Shown: piece after piece, positions 1 to 5,299 of the stretch
Layout: every line of letters starts with the position of its first letter
Numbering within the stretch: the first letter of the stretch is position 1
Assembly: GCA_946886675.1 (NCBI GenBank)
Contig: CAMPIZ010000148.1
Coordinates: 1-5,299, forward strand
Direction: 5' to 3'
Length of the DNA stretch: 5,299 bases
Origin: an uncultured Flavobacterium sp.
GTDB lineage: Bacteria > Bacteroidota > Bacteroidia > Flavobacteriales > Flavobacteriaceae
Notes under the pieces: generated by a model
The model's database searches: none
What the model saw: only the letters and a program-made list of their open reading frames with translations
What the model was told of the DNA's origin: nothing
Program-made: the position numbers and the translations under genes

Positions 1-47
1 AAATAATCCTGCCCCTTCAAACTTCTTTTTGCAAAATATTTTTTCAT
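1..47 (-). CDS. 5' end of an unidentified gene, cut by the window edge
   Basis: On the minus strand an ATG at 47-45 opens a frame that stays open to the window edge and reads MKKYFAKRSLKGQDY, with the next codon cut. It begins 18 bp after the stop codon of the ammonia-lyase gene and on the same strand, the spacing expected of the next gene in an operon. No Shine-Dalgarno sequence precedes it, as for the other genes here. Fifteen codons are too few to identify a family or to exclude chance. The Lys-rich N-terminus is not followed by a clear hydrophobic stretch in the visible part, so no signal peptide can be claimed. If the flexirubin-cluster reading is right, this would be another pigment biosynthesis gene, but the sequence does not show that. 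Confidence 0.5.
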   Translation of the reverse strand, partial: MKKYFAKRSLKGQDY

Positions 48-65
48 AGGTGTGGATTTTAATTT

Positions 66-1583
66 TTACTTCTTAAGATATTCTTTCACCTTCTCCACAT
101 AGGGATACAAAGCCCTGTCGTCTTCAAAAGAAGGGAATATGACTTTTACCTCATCATAAAGCCTGGCAGTTGCCGGTGATACTTTATCACGATAATTCAG
201 TATATCTATCCCTCTTACTATAGCCATAAGCTCTATGGCAAGTACTTCAAAAGCATTTTCTATAACCTTTGCAGTAAGCAATGCTGAATTGGTACCCATG
301 CTTACTATATCCTGATTATCATTATTATTAGGAATACTGTGCACATACATAGAATTAGACAGCATCTGATTTTCTGCCGTGGTAGATACAGCTGTAAACT
401 GCACCCCCTGCAGGCCAAAATTAAACCCAAGCTTACCCATGTTTGCAAATGGTGGCAGTAAATCGTTTATCCTGGAATTCATCAGGTAATTTAACTGCCT
501 TTCTGCCAGCATAGACAGCTTTGTTACGGTAAGCCTTATTTTATCCATTTCCAGCGATATGTAATCTCCATGAAAATTGCCTCCATGATACACATGCCCT
601 CTTTCCGCATCTATAATAGGGTTATCATTAGCCGAATTGATTTCATTCTCCAGCACCTTTGCCGTTTCCTTTATAGTATCCAGTACAGGGCCTATTATTT
701 GTGGTACGCAGCGTAGTGAATAATATTCCTGCACTTTTTCCTTAAAAACCTTTTCATTATTATCTCCGCTATAAAGATGCTCTTCCCTTTTTCTTATAAG
801 CTTACTGCCTTTAAGGTGCTCTCTCATTCTTTGTGCCGCTTCCTGCTGTCCCTTATGAAGTTTTGCACCATTAAGCTCTTCCGACAAATGGTCGTCATAA
901 GCTCTTACCATTTCATTTATTGCTGCCGAAAACTGCAGCGACCAGTCTGCAAGTTTTTTTGCATATGCAACATTTACCACACCTATTCCCGTCATTACCG
1001 AAGTCCCGTTCATAAGCGCAAGCCCCTCCCTTATTTCAACATGAATAGGCTCTAATCCCTCAGCTGCAAAAACTTCAGAAGTCGCTTTTCTTTCGCCTTT
1101 GTAAAAAACCTCGCCTTCGCCTATTAATACCAGTGCCAAATGGGCCAGCTGTACAAGGTCTCCGCTTGCCCCCACACCGCCATGCTCCAAAATAAGCGGG
1201 GTAATATCCCTGTTTATAAGCTCCCGCATAAGGTTGATAACAGAAGGATGCACTCCGGAATTACCCAGAGCAAGTGTATTTAACCTTGCCAATATGGCCG
1301 ATTTTACATAAATCGGAGATAAAGGTTTTCCGCTGCCTGAAGAGTGGCTTCGTATAAGGTTATACTGAAGCTGAACTCTGTCTTCATCCTCAATACGGTA
1401 TTGTGCCATAGGGCCAAACCCTGTGGTAACGCCATATATTATCTTGTTTGCCGAAAAGCCCTGTAAGAATTCAAAACTTCTGGCAACCCTCTGCTTTACC
1501 TCATCATCAATTTCAACCCTTTCACTGCCAAAAACAATAGCCTTAAACTGATCAAGGGTTAAAAATTTTTCTATTTTATTCAT
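66..1583 (-). CDS. Aromatic amino acid ammonia-lyase, probably tyrosine ammonia-lyase (MIO family)
   Basis: A 505-residue cytoplasmic enzyme of the histidine/phenylalanine/tyrosine ammonia-lyase family, full length for the bacterial type. The Ala139-Ser140-Gly141 triad in GGVGASGDL cyclises to the MIO electrophile. Tyr50 in YGVTTGFG is the expected catalytic tyrosine. Other family blocks are NSANDNP (317-323), SLRCVPQ (289-295), GGNFHG (334-339) and the C-terminal helical region. The motif NQDIVSMG (423-430) matches the NQDxxS form of tyrosine and phenylalanine lyases, not the NQEDHVSM of histidine ammonia-lyase, and no hut genes are nearby. The substrate loop reads RSHSSGSG (78-85), with Ser79-His80. 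Much of the protein resembles, from memory, the selective tyrosine ammonia-lyase of Flavobacterium johnsoniae. The predicted reaction is L-tyrosine to p-coumarate plus ammonia, supplying the aryl starter of flexirubin pigments. Automatic pipelines may call it hutH. The family is certain; tyrosine specificity is a strong inference. Confidence 0.9.
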   Translation of the reverse strand: MNKIEKFLTLDQFKAIVFGSERVEIDDEVKQRVARSFEFLQGFSANKIIYGVTTGFGPMAQYRIEDEDRVQLQYNLIRSHSSGSGKPLSPIYVKSAILARLNTLALGNSGVHPSVINLMRELINRDITPLILEHGGVGASGDLVQLAHLALVLIGEGEVFYKGERKATSEVFAAEGLEPIHVEIREGLALMNGTSVMTGIGVVNVAYAKKLADWSLQFSAAINEMVRAYDDHLSEELNGAKLHKGQQEAAQRMREHLKGSKLIRKREEHLYSGDNNEKVFKEKVQEYYSLRCVPQIIGPVLDTIKETAKVLENEINSANDNPIIDAERGHVYHGGNFHGDYISLEMDKIRLTVTKLSMLAERQLNYLMNSRINDLLPPFANMGKLGFNFGLQGVQFTAVSTTAENQMLSNSMYVHSIPNNNDNQDIVSMGTNSALLTAKVIENAFEVLAIELMAIVRGIDILNYRDKVSPATARLYDEVKVIFPSFEDDRALYPYVEKVKEYLKK

Positions 1584-1703
1584 CTATAGCTGAATTATCC
1601 CGCAATGTCAATATTTTTTTTAAAAAACCAAATTCTATTATACATTTACAGGGTTACAAATGTATATAATTTTAAGATATTTTTAAGACTGTAAAAGCGT
1701 ATA
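1584..1703. promoter_or_regulatory. Divergent promoter region between ammonia-lyase and halogenase genes
   Basis: These 120 bp separate two divergent starts and must hold the promoters of both genes, unless either is read through from elsewhere. The region is very AT-rich and includes a run of eight T followed by six A (1614-1627). Neither start has a recognisable Shine-Dalgarno sequence. The main structure is the dyad at 1639-1666, annotated separately. Apart from that dyad and the AT-rich run I see no attenuator hairpin, riboswitch or small gene. Confidence 0.7.
1639..1666. promoter_or_regulatory. 28-bp dyad with 9-bp perfect arms; overlapping divergent -7 boxes or an operator
   Basis: TATACATTT (1639-1647) is repeated as its exact reverse complement AAATGTATA (1658-1666), with a 10-bp spacer. 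Each arm contains a match to the Bacteroidota -7 element TAnnTTTG. The minus strand reads TACATTTG at 1664-1657, a full match pointing at the ammonia-lyase. The plus strand reads TACATTTA at 1641-1648, a one-base mismatch pointing at the halogenase. A TTA lies 19 bp upstream of the minus-strand box (1686-1684) and 18 bp upstream of the plus-strand box (1620-1622), near the expected place of the -33 TTG. Predicted leaders are roughly 50 to 70 nt. The same symmetry could serve a dimeric regulator. Both readings are inferred from sequence alone. Confidence 0.45.
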
Positions 1704-2951
1704 ATGTTAAAGGAAAACGTAGATGTGCTTATTATTGGCGCCGGCCCTTCAGGATGTGTGGCAGCCGCTTATCTGCATAAAAATGGTGTAAATGTAAAGG
1801 TTGTTGAACGCTCAAAATTTCCGCGGTTTGTTATTGGCGAAAGCCTAATACCCCGGGTAATGGATCATTTTGAAGAAGCCGGGTTACTGGATAGCCTTAA
1901 GGCAATGGATTTTGAAAAAAAATTTGGCGCAAGGTTCATAAGAGGGGAAGAAGTTTGTGAATTTGATTTTAGTGATAAATTTGGCGAAGGCTGGGATTGG
2001 ACCTGGCAAGTACCCCGTGCAGATTTTGACAATACACTTGCACAGGATGTAATAAGTAAAGGGATTGACCTGGAATTTGAAACAGAGGTACTGGATGTTG
2101 TTTTTAACGGAAGTAACTCCACAACTACTGTAAAAGATAAGGAAGGCAACATTCGCGAAATACAGGCAAAATTTATTATTGATTCCAGCGGCTATGGCCG
2201 CGTACTGCCAAGAATATTAAAACTGGACGCACCATCCTCTATACCTGAGAATTCATCCGTTTTTACTCATGTGAAAGATATTAACAGGCCTGACGGCAGG
2301 GAAGGCGTTCTTATATCATTTGATATTCTGGAAACTAAAATATGGCTTTGGGTTATCCCTTTCTCTAACGGAAACACAAGTATAGGTATAGTTGGCCCTA
2401 CTTCGCTTATAAATGCTGCAGGAACGAGCAATGCAGAAATTTTAAGCCATTTTATAAACCGTTCCGATTTTTACAGAGAACGCTTTAAAGATGTTGAGTT
2501 TTTATTTGAGCCCCATAAAATTGAAAATTATTCCTGTTCTGTAAAGCAGCTTTGCGGACCCGGCTTTACACTTACAGGAAACAGTTCTGAATTCTTAGAC
2601 CCTGTATTTTCATCCGGTGTTTGTTTTGCAACAGAATCAGGAATGCTATCTGCTAAATTGTTTTTAAAAGAACTTAATGGTAAAAAAGTAGACTGGGACA
2701 AAGAGTATACTGACTATATGCGGTATGGAGTGAATGTATTTGCAACCTATGTTAAGGAGTGGTATACAGGTAATCTACAGACGTTATTTTTCCACAGACC
2801 CGAAAATCCTGATGTAAAAAAGAAAATTTGTGCAGTACTGGCAGGTTACGTTTGGAATAAACAGAACCCTTTTGTAAAAAAGCATGACCGTGTTATTAAA
2901 AACATGGCTTACATGCTCGAAATGGGCCAGTCTATGGATGAATTTAATTAA
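1704..2951 (+). CDS. Flavin-dependent halogenase-type FAD oxidoreductase (phenol-type halogenase fold)
   Basis: A 415-residue soluble flavoprotein. The N-terminal FAD-binding motif is GAGPSG (12-17), with the ribose-binding Glu35 at the end of strand two (VKVVERS). FPRFVIGESLIP (39-50) and WQVPRADFD (101-109) are typical of halogenases and related FAD enzymes. The halogenase signature WxWxIP is intact as Trp214-Leu-Trp216-Val-Ile218-Pro219. Lys73 in FEKKFGARF (70-78) sits where halogenases have the lysine that carries or directs the hypohalous acid equivalent. FLDPVFSSGV (297-306) is the second flavin-contact block, and LAGYVWNKQNPFV (379-391) resembles the C-terminal segment of phenol- and pyrrole-type halogenases. 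Such enzymes need reduced FAD from a separate reductase, oxygen and chloride or bromide. Divergent pairing with a tyrosine lyase suggests ring halogenation of a flexirubin precursor. A hydroxylase or reductase role cannot be excluded. The ATG at 1704 leaves only 11 residues ahead of GAGPSG, the normal distance. Confidence 0.85.
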   Translation: MLKENVDVLIIGAGPSGCVAAAYLHKNGVNVKVVERSKFPRFVIGESLIPRVMDHFEEAGLLDSLKAMDFEKKFGARFIRGEEVCEFDFSDKFGEGWDWTWQVPRADFDNTLAQDVISKGIDLEFETEVLDVVFNGSNSTTTVKDKEGNIREIQAKFIIDSSGYGRVLPRILKLDAPSSIPENSSVFTHVKDINRPDGREGVLISFDILETKIWLWVIPFSNGNTSIGIVGPTSLINAAGTSNAEILSHFINRSDFYRERFKDVEFLFEPHKIENYSCSVKQLCGPGFTLTGNSSEFLDPVFSSGVCFATESGMLSAKLFLKELNGKKVDWDKEYTDYMRYGVNVFATYVKEWYTGNLQTLFFHRPENPDVKKKICAVLAGYVWNKQNPFVKKHDRVIKNMAYMLEMGQSMDEFN

Positions 2952-2976
2952 AAACCTAATAACCAATTTCACCAAT

Positions 2977-3591
2977 ATGAAAACAAGATTATTCATGGCA
3001 GCTATAGCGCTTATGGCTTTTACAGGCGCAGTAGCGCAAAAAATGAAAGTAGAATCAGGGTCTTTTGATTTCCTTAAAGGGCAAACGGAAATAAACGTGG
3101 CTTTTAACTACGAAAATGTTACTTTCTACAAAGAGGAAATGAGTGAGCAGGAGTATATACAGAAAAGAGTTAAAGAAATTACAGAAGACAAGAACAAAGC
3201 AGAAGCTGATAAATGGCTGAACGACTGGAATAAATCAAAAGAAGAAGATTTTATTGATAAGTTCATGCTTTCTTTTAAAAAGAACATGGAAAAGCCAAAA
3301 ATTAATATAAAGCAGGGCAATGATGCAAAATATACACTTATTGTAGAAGCTGTATGGATTTATCCGGGATGGTTTGCCGGAGTTATGAAACAGCCTGCGA
3401 AGGTGAGCACAAGGCTTAAGTTTGTTGAAACAGCAAATCCTGATAATGTACTCCTTGTAATAACCAGCAAAAATGCACCTGGCGATATCGCTTTTGTAGG
3501 TGTTCCGAATCATAACGACAGGATGGCTGAAGGGTTTGCAAAAACAGGAAAATCGCTGGCCAAACTGCTGGAGAAGAAAATAAAAAAATAA
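2977..3591 (+). CDS. Small exported protein of unknown function
   Basis: A 204-residue protein that I do not assign to a characterised family. It begins with a signal peptide: Lys2 and Arg4, a hydrophobic core at 5-17, and a likely signal peptidase I site after Ala20 (AVA-Q). There is no lipobox cysteine, so the mature protein is probably periplasmic. A mixed strand region (about 22-50) is followed by a highly charged helical segment (53-108). Next come beta-type stretches, YTLIVEAVWIYPGW (119-132) and VSTRLKFVE (143-151), then an amphipathic Lys-rich helix (182-204). The frame is open upstream to an ATG at 2884, but that start would overlap the halogenase by 68 bp and bury the signal peptide, so ATG 2977 is chosen. 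It lies 25 bp after the halogenase stop and is probably co-transcribed with it. The terminator at 3601 follows directly. A role in pigment export or anchoring is conceivable but unsupported. Confidence 0.85.
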   Translation: MKTRLFMAAIALMAFTGAVAQKMKVESGSFDFLKGQTEINVAFNYENVTFYKEEMSEQEYIQKRVKEITEDKNKAEADKWLNDWNKSKEEDFIDKFMLSFKKNMEKPKINIKQGNDAKYTLIVEAVWIYPGWFAGVMKQPAKVSTRLKFVETANPDNVLLVITSKNAPGDIAFVGVPNHNDRMAEGFAKTGKSLAKLLEKKIKK

Positions 3592-3600
3592 AGTCATATC

Positions 3601-3634
3601 AAAAAAAAGGCCTGCTTAAAGCAGGCCTTTTTTA
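3601..3634. terminator. Bidirectional Rho-independent terminator
   Basis: A perfect GC-rich stem, GGCCTGC (3609-3615) pairing with GCAGGCC (3621-3627), encloses a five-base loop TTAAA. It is flanked by eight A on the left and six T on the right, so each strand shows a stem followed by a U-tract. It starts 9 bp after the stop of the 204-residue exported protein gene and ends next to the stop of the convergent 547-residue gene. It should therefore end both transcripts and insulate the two convergent units. Confidence 0.93.
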
Positions 3635-5278
3635 TTAATTGATGTGAACTTTAATCATTACATCTTCTTTTTTCTTTTTATAAACTTCCAGTGCAAATTC
3701 ATCCTCAGCTGTTTTTACAATCCTGCTGGTAGCAAACTGGTAAATTGTCATTTCTTCGATATCCCTAACATTAAATACCGAACTGTTTACAGAAGAACCG
3801 TCTGTATCGCTCACCTTATATGATGTAAAGTAACCACCCATACCATCACTGTGTACAGCCGGCACCTCATCTACAGGGAGGTTATGGTTTTTTACATTGT
3901 CAAGAAACAATACATAATGATTGTTGTTGGCAAACATATATTTAAAGGACATTCCACCTCTTCCGTTGCCGCCTACCTGTCTTTTAGGAAGCTTTTTCAT
4001 CCAGGCCAGATTGCCCGAAGGGTCTATTTTTGTAACCAGCACATCATAATAGAAATATCTTGTGTAGGAAGATTTTTGAGTATAATATGTTCTTGAAAAA
4101 TACTGCTCGCCAATAAGCACAATACTTCCATCCGATTTGTTAACGGCAAGTTCTCTTAGTTTCAAGAAATTAAATTCTGCTTCATCTTCATCTTCTTTCT
4201 TTTTATTTTTTCGTTTCATTTTCTTACTCGCATATTCATTAAGTACCTCTATAGGAATTTCGTGAGTAGACATATCATATATTGCCCCATCCTTTTTAAC
4301 TTTAAAAAGCATTATGCCATCTGTGGCGTCAATATCTTTGCCGTTATTATAAAATCCGGCACAAATCATATTGTTATCAGGGCCTTCATAAACCCACAAG
4401 CCGTTAATAAACTTATCCTTAAGTTCAACTTTTGTAATATCAATATCGGTTGAACCGGGCTTCATCCTGAAAAGTTCGACATGATAATTTGCCTCTTTAT
4501 CTTTTCTTTTCTTCTTATCGTCATTACTGTCGTCATGAAAAACTTTAACCAAAGCATAAGCATTGGTCTCGCCGTCAATAGCATAGTCTAAAAGATCCAT
4601 TCTCCTTTCGGTATATGGCATTTCTATTTCTGCAGACGACACCATGGTAAGGTTTTCATCAAATGTGTGAATCCCTATAATATCCTTGCTTTTTACATCG
4701 CTTTTTACTTTTGGCTTTTTTCTGTATTGAATCAGCAGCCTTTTCTTTTCAAGTGAAGTTAAGATATCAAACTTATCGGTAACTCCTATGTTTATACCCG
4801 GGGCAAAACCCAAAAACAACTGCGCTGCCGGAGATCCGGCTATTTTGCCATCAACCTGAAAAAGCAGTTTGTTGTCTCCTGTAAACTCTCCTTTTGCAAA
4901 ATCAATCTCCCTTACAAACAATTGCTCTTTATCATTATCTCCCTCCCATGATGAGTAAAAGAAATAAAATTTATCATTTATTTCCATTACATCTTCAACC
5001 ATATAGTTTTTAGGGAATATCTCTTTAGCAACATACAGCTTTTCGTTTAAAAAGCTTATTTTTTCTCCTGTAGTTGAGAATTTTTGAAGTAAAATTTCCT
5101 TGCCTTCAATTTTTACGGTAAGGATTTGATCGTTTTTAGAAAAGTAAAGTTTAGAATCGGCATCAAAAACCTTATAAGGCTTACTTACCGTATAGTCATA
5201 ATCTTTTGAAAGCTCTTTTTGAGCCATAGTAATACCGGCGCTTAACAAAAACGCAAATAATAAAAGGTGTTTTTTCAT
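3635..5278 (-). CDS. Large exported protein of unknown function
   Basis: A 547-residue protein not assigned to a characterised family. The N-terminus is a clear signal peptide: Lys2-Lys3, a hydrophobic core at 5-16, and a cleavage site after Ala19 (TMA-Q). There is no lipobox Cys. The mature part is rich in short alternating strands, for example LYFSKNDQILTVKIEGKEILL (43-63), LTMVSSAEIEMPY (210-222) and VLVTKIDPSGNLAWMKKLPKR (413-433). This fits a beta-propeller or other all-beta fold, as an inference. Two charged, probably disordered insertions interrupt it: an Asp- then Lys-rich stretch (249-263) and a Lys- then Glu/Asp-rich stretch (351-367). The C-terminus, ending in MIKVHIN, lacks a recognisable type IX sorting domain, so periplasmic or outer-membrane-associated location is likelier than type IX secretion. 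It is convergent with the halogenase unit and separated by a terminator, so a link to pigment synthesis is doubtful. The ATG at 5278 is preceded by an AT-rich stretch without Shine-Dalgarno; its promoter lies beyond the window. Confidence 0.88.
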   Translation of the reverse strand: MKKHLLLFAFLLSAGITMAQKELSKDYDYTVSKPYKVFDADSKLYFSKNDQILTVKIEGKEILLQKFSTTGEKISFLNEKLYVAKEIFPKNYMVEDVMEINDKFYFFYSSWEGDNDKEQLFVREIDFAKGEFTGDNKLLFQVDGKIAGSPAAQLFLGFAPGINIGVTDKFDILTSLEKKRLLIQYRKKPKVKSDVKSKDIIGIHTFDENLTMVSSAEIEMPYTERRMDLLDYAIDGETNAYALVKVFHDDSNDDKKKRKDKEANYHVELFRMKPGSTDIDITKVELKDKFINGLWVYEGPDNNMICAGFYNNGKDIDATDGIMLFKVKKDGAIYDMSTHEIPIEVLNEYASKKMKRKNKKKEDEDEAEFNFLKLRELAVNKSDGSIVLIGEQYFSRTYYTQKSSYTRYFYYDVLVTKIDPSGNLAWMKKLPKRQVGGNGRGGMSFKYMFANNNHYVLFLDNVKNHNLPVDEVPAVHSDGMGGYFTSYKVSDTDGSSVNSSVFNVRDIEEMTIYQFATSRIVKTAEDEFALEVYKKKKEDVMIKVHIN

Positions 5279-5299
5279 AAAAAAAATAGGGTTAGTTAA

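Noticed and set aside
777..1055. 92-codon open frame on the plus strand inside the ammonia-lyase gene
   Set aside because: It is antisense to a well-conserved enzyme, its product has no recognisable domain and an odd Cys/His/Phe-rich composition; a chance frame.
66..1583. Histidine ammonia-lyase (hutH) as the identity of the lyase
   Set aside because: The NQDIVSMG motif, the resemblance to flavobacterial tyrosine lyase and the lack of other hut genes favour tyrosine; the Ser-His loop alone is not enough.
1645..1670. Enterobacterial sigma-70 promoter: TTTACA at 1645-1650 and TATAAT at 1665-1670
   Set aside because: The 14-bp spacer is too short and Bacteroidota housekeeping promoters use a different consensus; the match is likely due to AT-richness.
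1865..2152. 95-codon open frame on the minus strand inside the halogenase gene
   Set aside because: Antisense to conserved flavoprotein sequence, with a Ser/Leu-rich product typical of chance antisense frames.
1704..2951. Geranylgeranyl reductase or ordinary aromatic monooxygenase as the identity of the flavoprotein
   Set aside because: These share the FAD fold, but the WxWxIP motif with the candidate lysine and the halogenase-like C-terminal segment point to a halogenase.
2884..2976. In-frame upstream extension of the 204-residue exported protein, starting at ATG 2884
   Set aside because: It overlaps the end of the halogenase gene in another frame and would place 31 residues before a well-formed signal peptide; ATG 2977 gives a normal N-terminus.
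2784..3597. Minus-strand open frames at 2784-2996, 3126-3320 and 3235-3597
   Set aside because: They lie opposite the halogenase end and the exported protein gene; the products are Phe/Ile/Cys-rich without motifs, and the last starts almost at the terminator with no promoter or binding site.
3851..4453. Plus-strand open frames at 3851-4096 and 4262-4453
   Set aside because: Antisense to the 547-residue gene, short and without any recognisable domain or upstream signals.
5180..5278. Lipoprotein signal peptide on the 547-residue protein
   Set aside because: There is no cysteine at the cleavage region (TMA-Q-K), so a signal peptidase I site is the better reading.

Overview
The window looks like chromosomal DNA from a member of the Bacteroidota, most likely a Flavobacterium-type bacterium. 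It is AT-rich and has no Shine-Dalgarno sequences ahead of the starts. Intergenic boxes resemble the Bacteroidota TAnnTTTG promoter element. The exported proteins have typical Bacteroidota signal peptides ending in A-Q. The ammonia-lyase strongly resembles, from memory, the tyrosine ammonia-lyase of Flavobacterium johnsoniae.

Layout, left to right. The left edge (1-47, minus) holds the first codons of an unidentified gene that would follow the ammonia-lyase in the same operon. Then comes an aromatic amino acid ammonia-lyase (66-1583, minus), very likely tyrosine-specific. A 120-bp divergent intergenic region (1584-1703) contains a 28-bp dyad whose two arms each look like a -7 promoter box. 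A flavin-dependent halogenase-type flavoprotein (1704-2951, plus) follows. After a 25-bp gap comes a small exported protein of unknown function (2977-3591, plus). A strong bidirectional hairpin terminator (3601-3634) separates this rightward unit from a convergent gene for a 547-residue exported protein of unknown function (3635-5278, minus), which fills the rest of the window.

Interpretation. Tyrosine ammonia-lyase converts L-tyrosine to p-coumarate, the aryl starter proposed for flexirubin-type aryl polyene pigments. A halogenase-like flavoenzyme divergently paired with it is best explained as a ring-tailoring enzyme for the same pigment. The window is therefore probably one edge of a flexirubin gene cluster, whose core (ketosynthases, acyl carrier proteins, dialkylresorcinol genes) would lie to the left, beyond position 1. 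None of the core genes is visible here, so the cluster assignment is inference. The two exported proteins on the right have no evident link to pigment synthesis, and the terminator may mark the cluster boundary. I see no RNA genes, mobile elements or CRISPR arrays.
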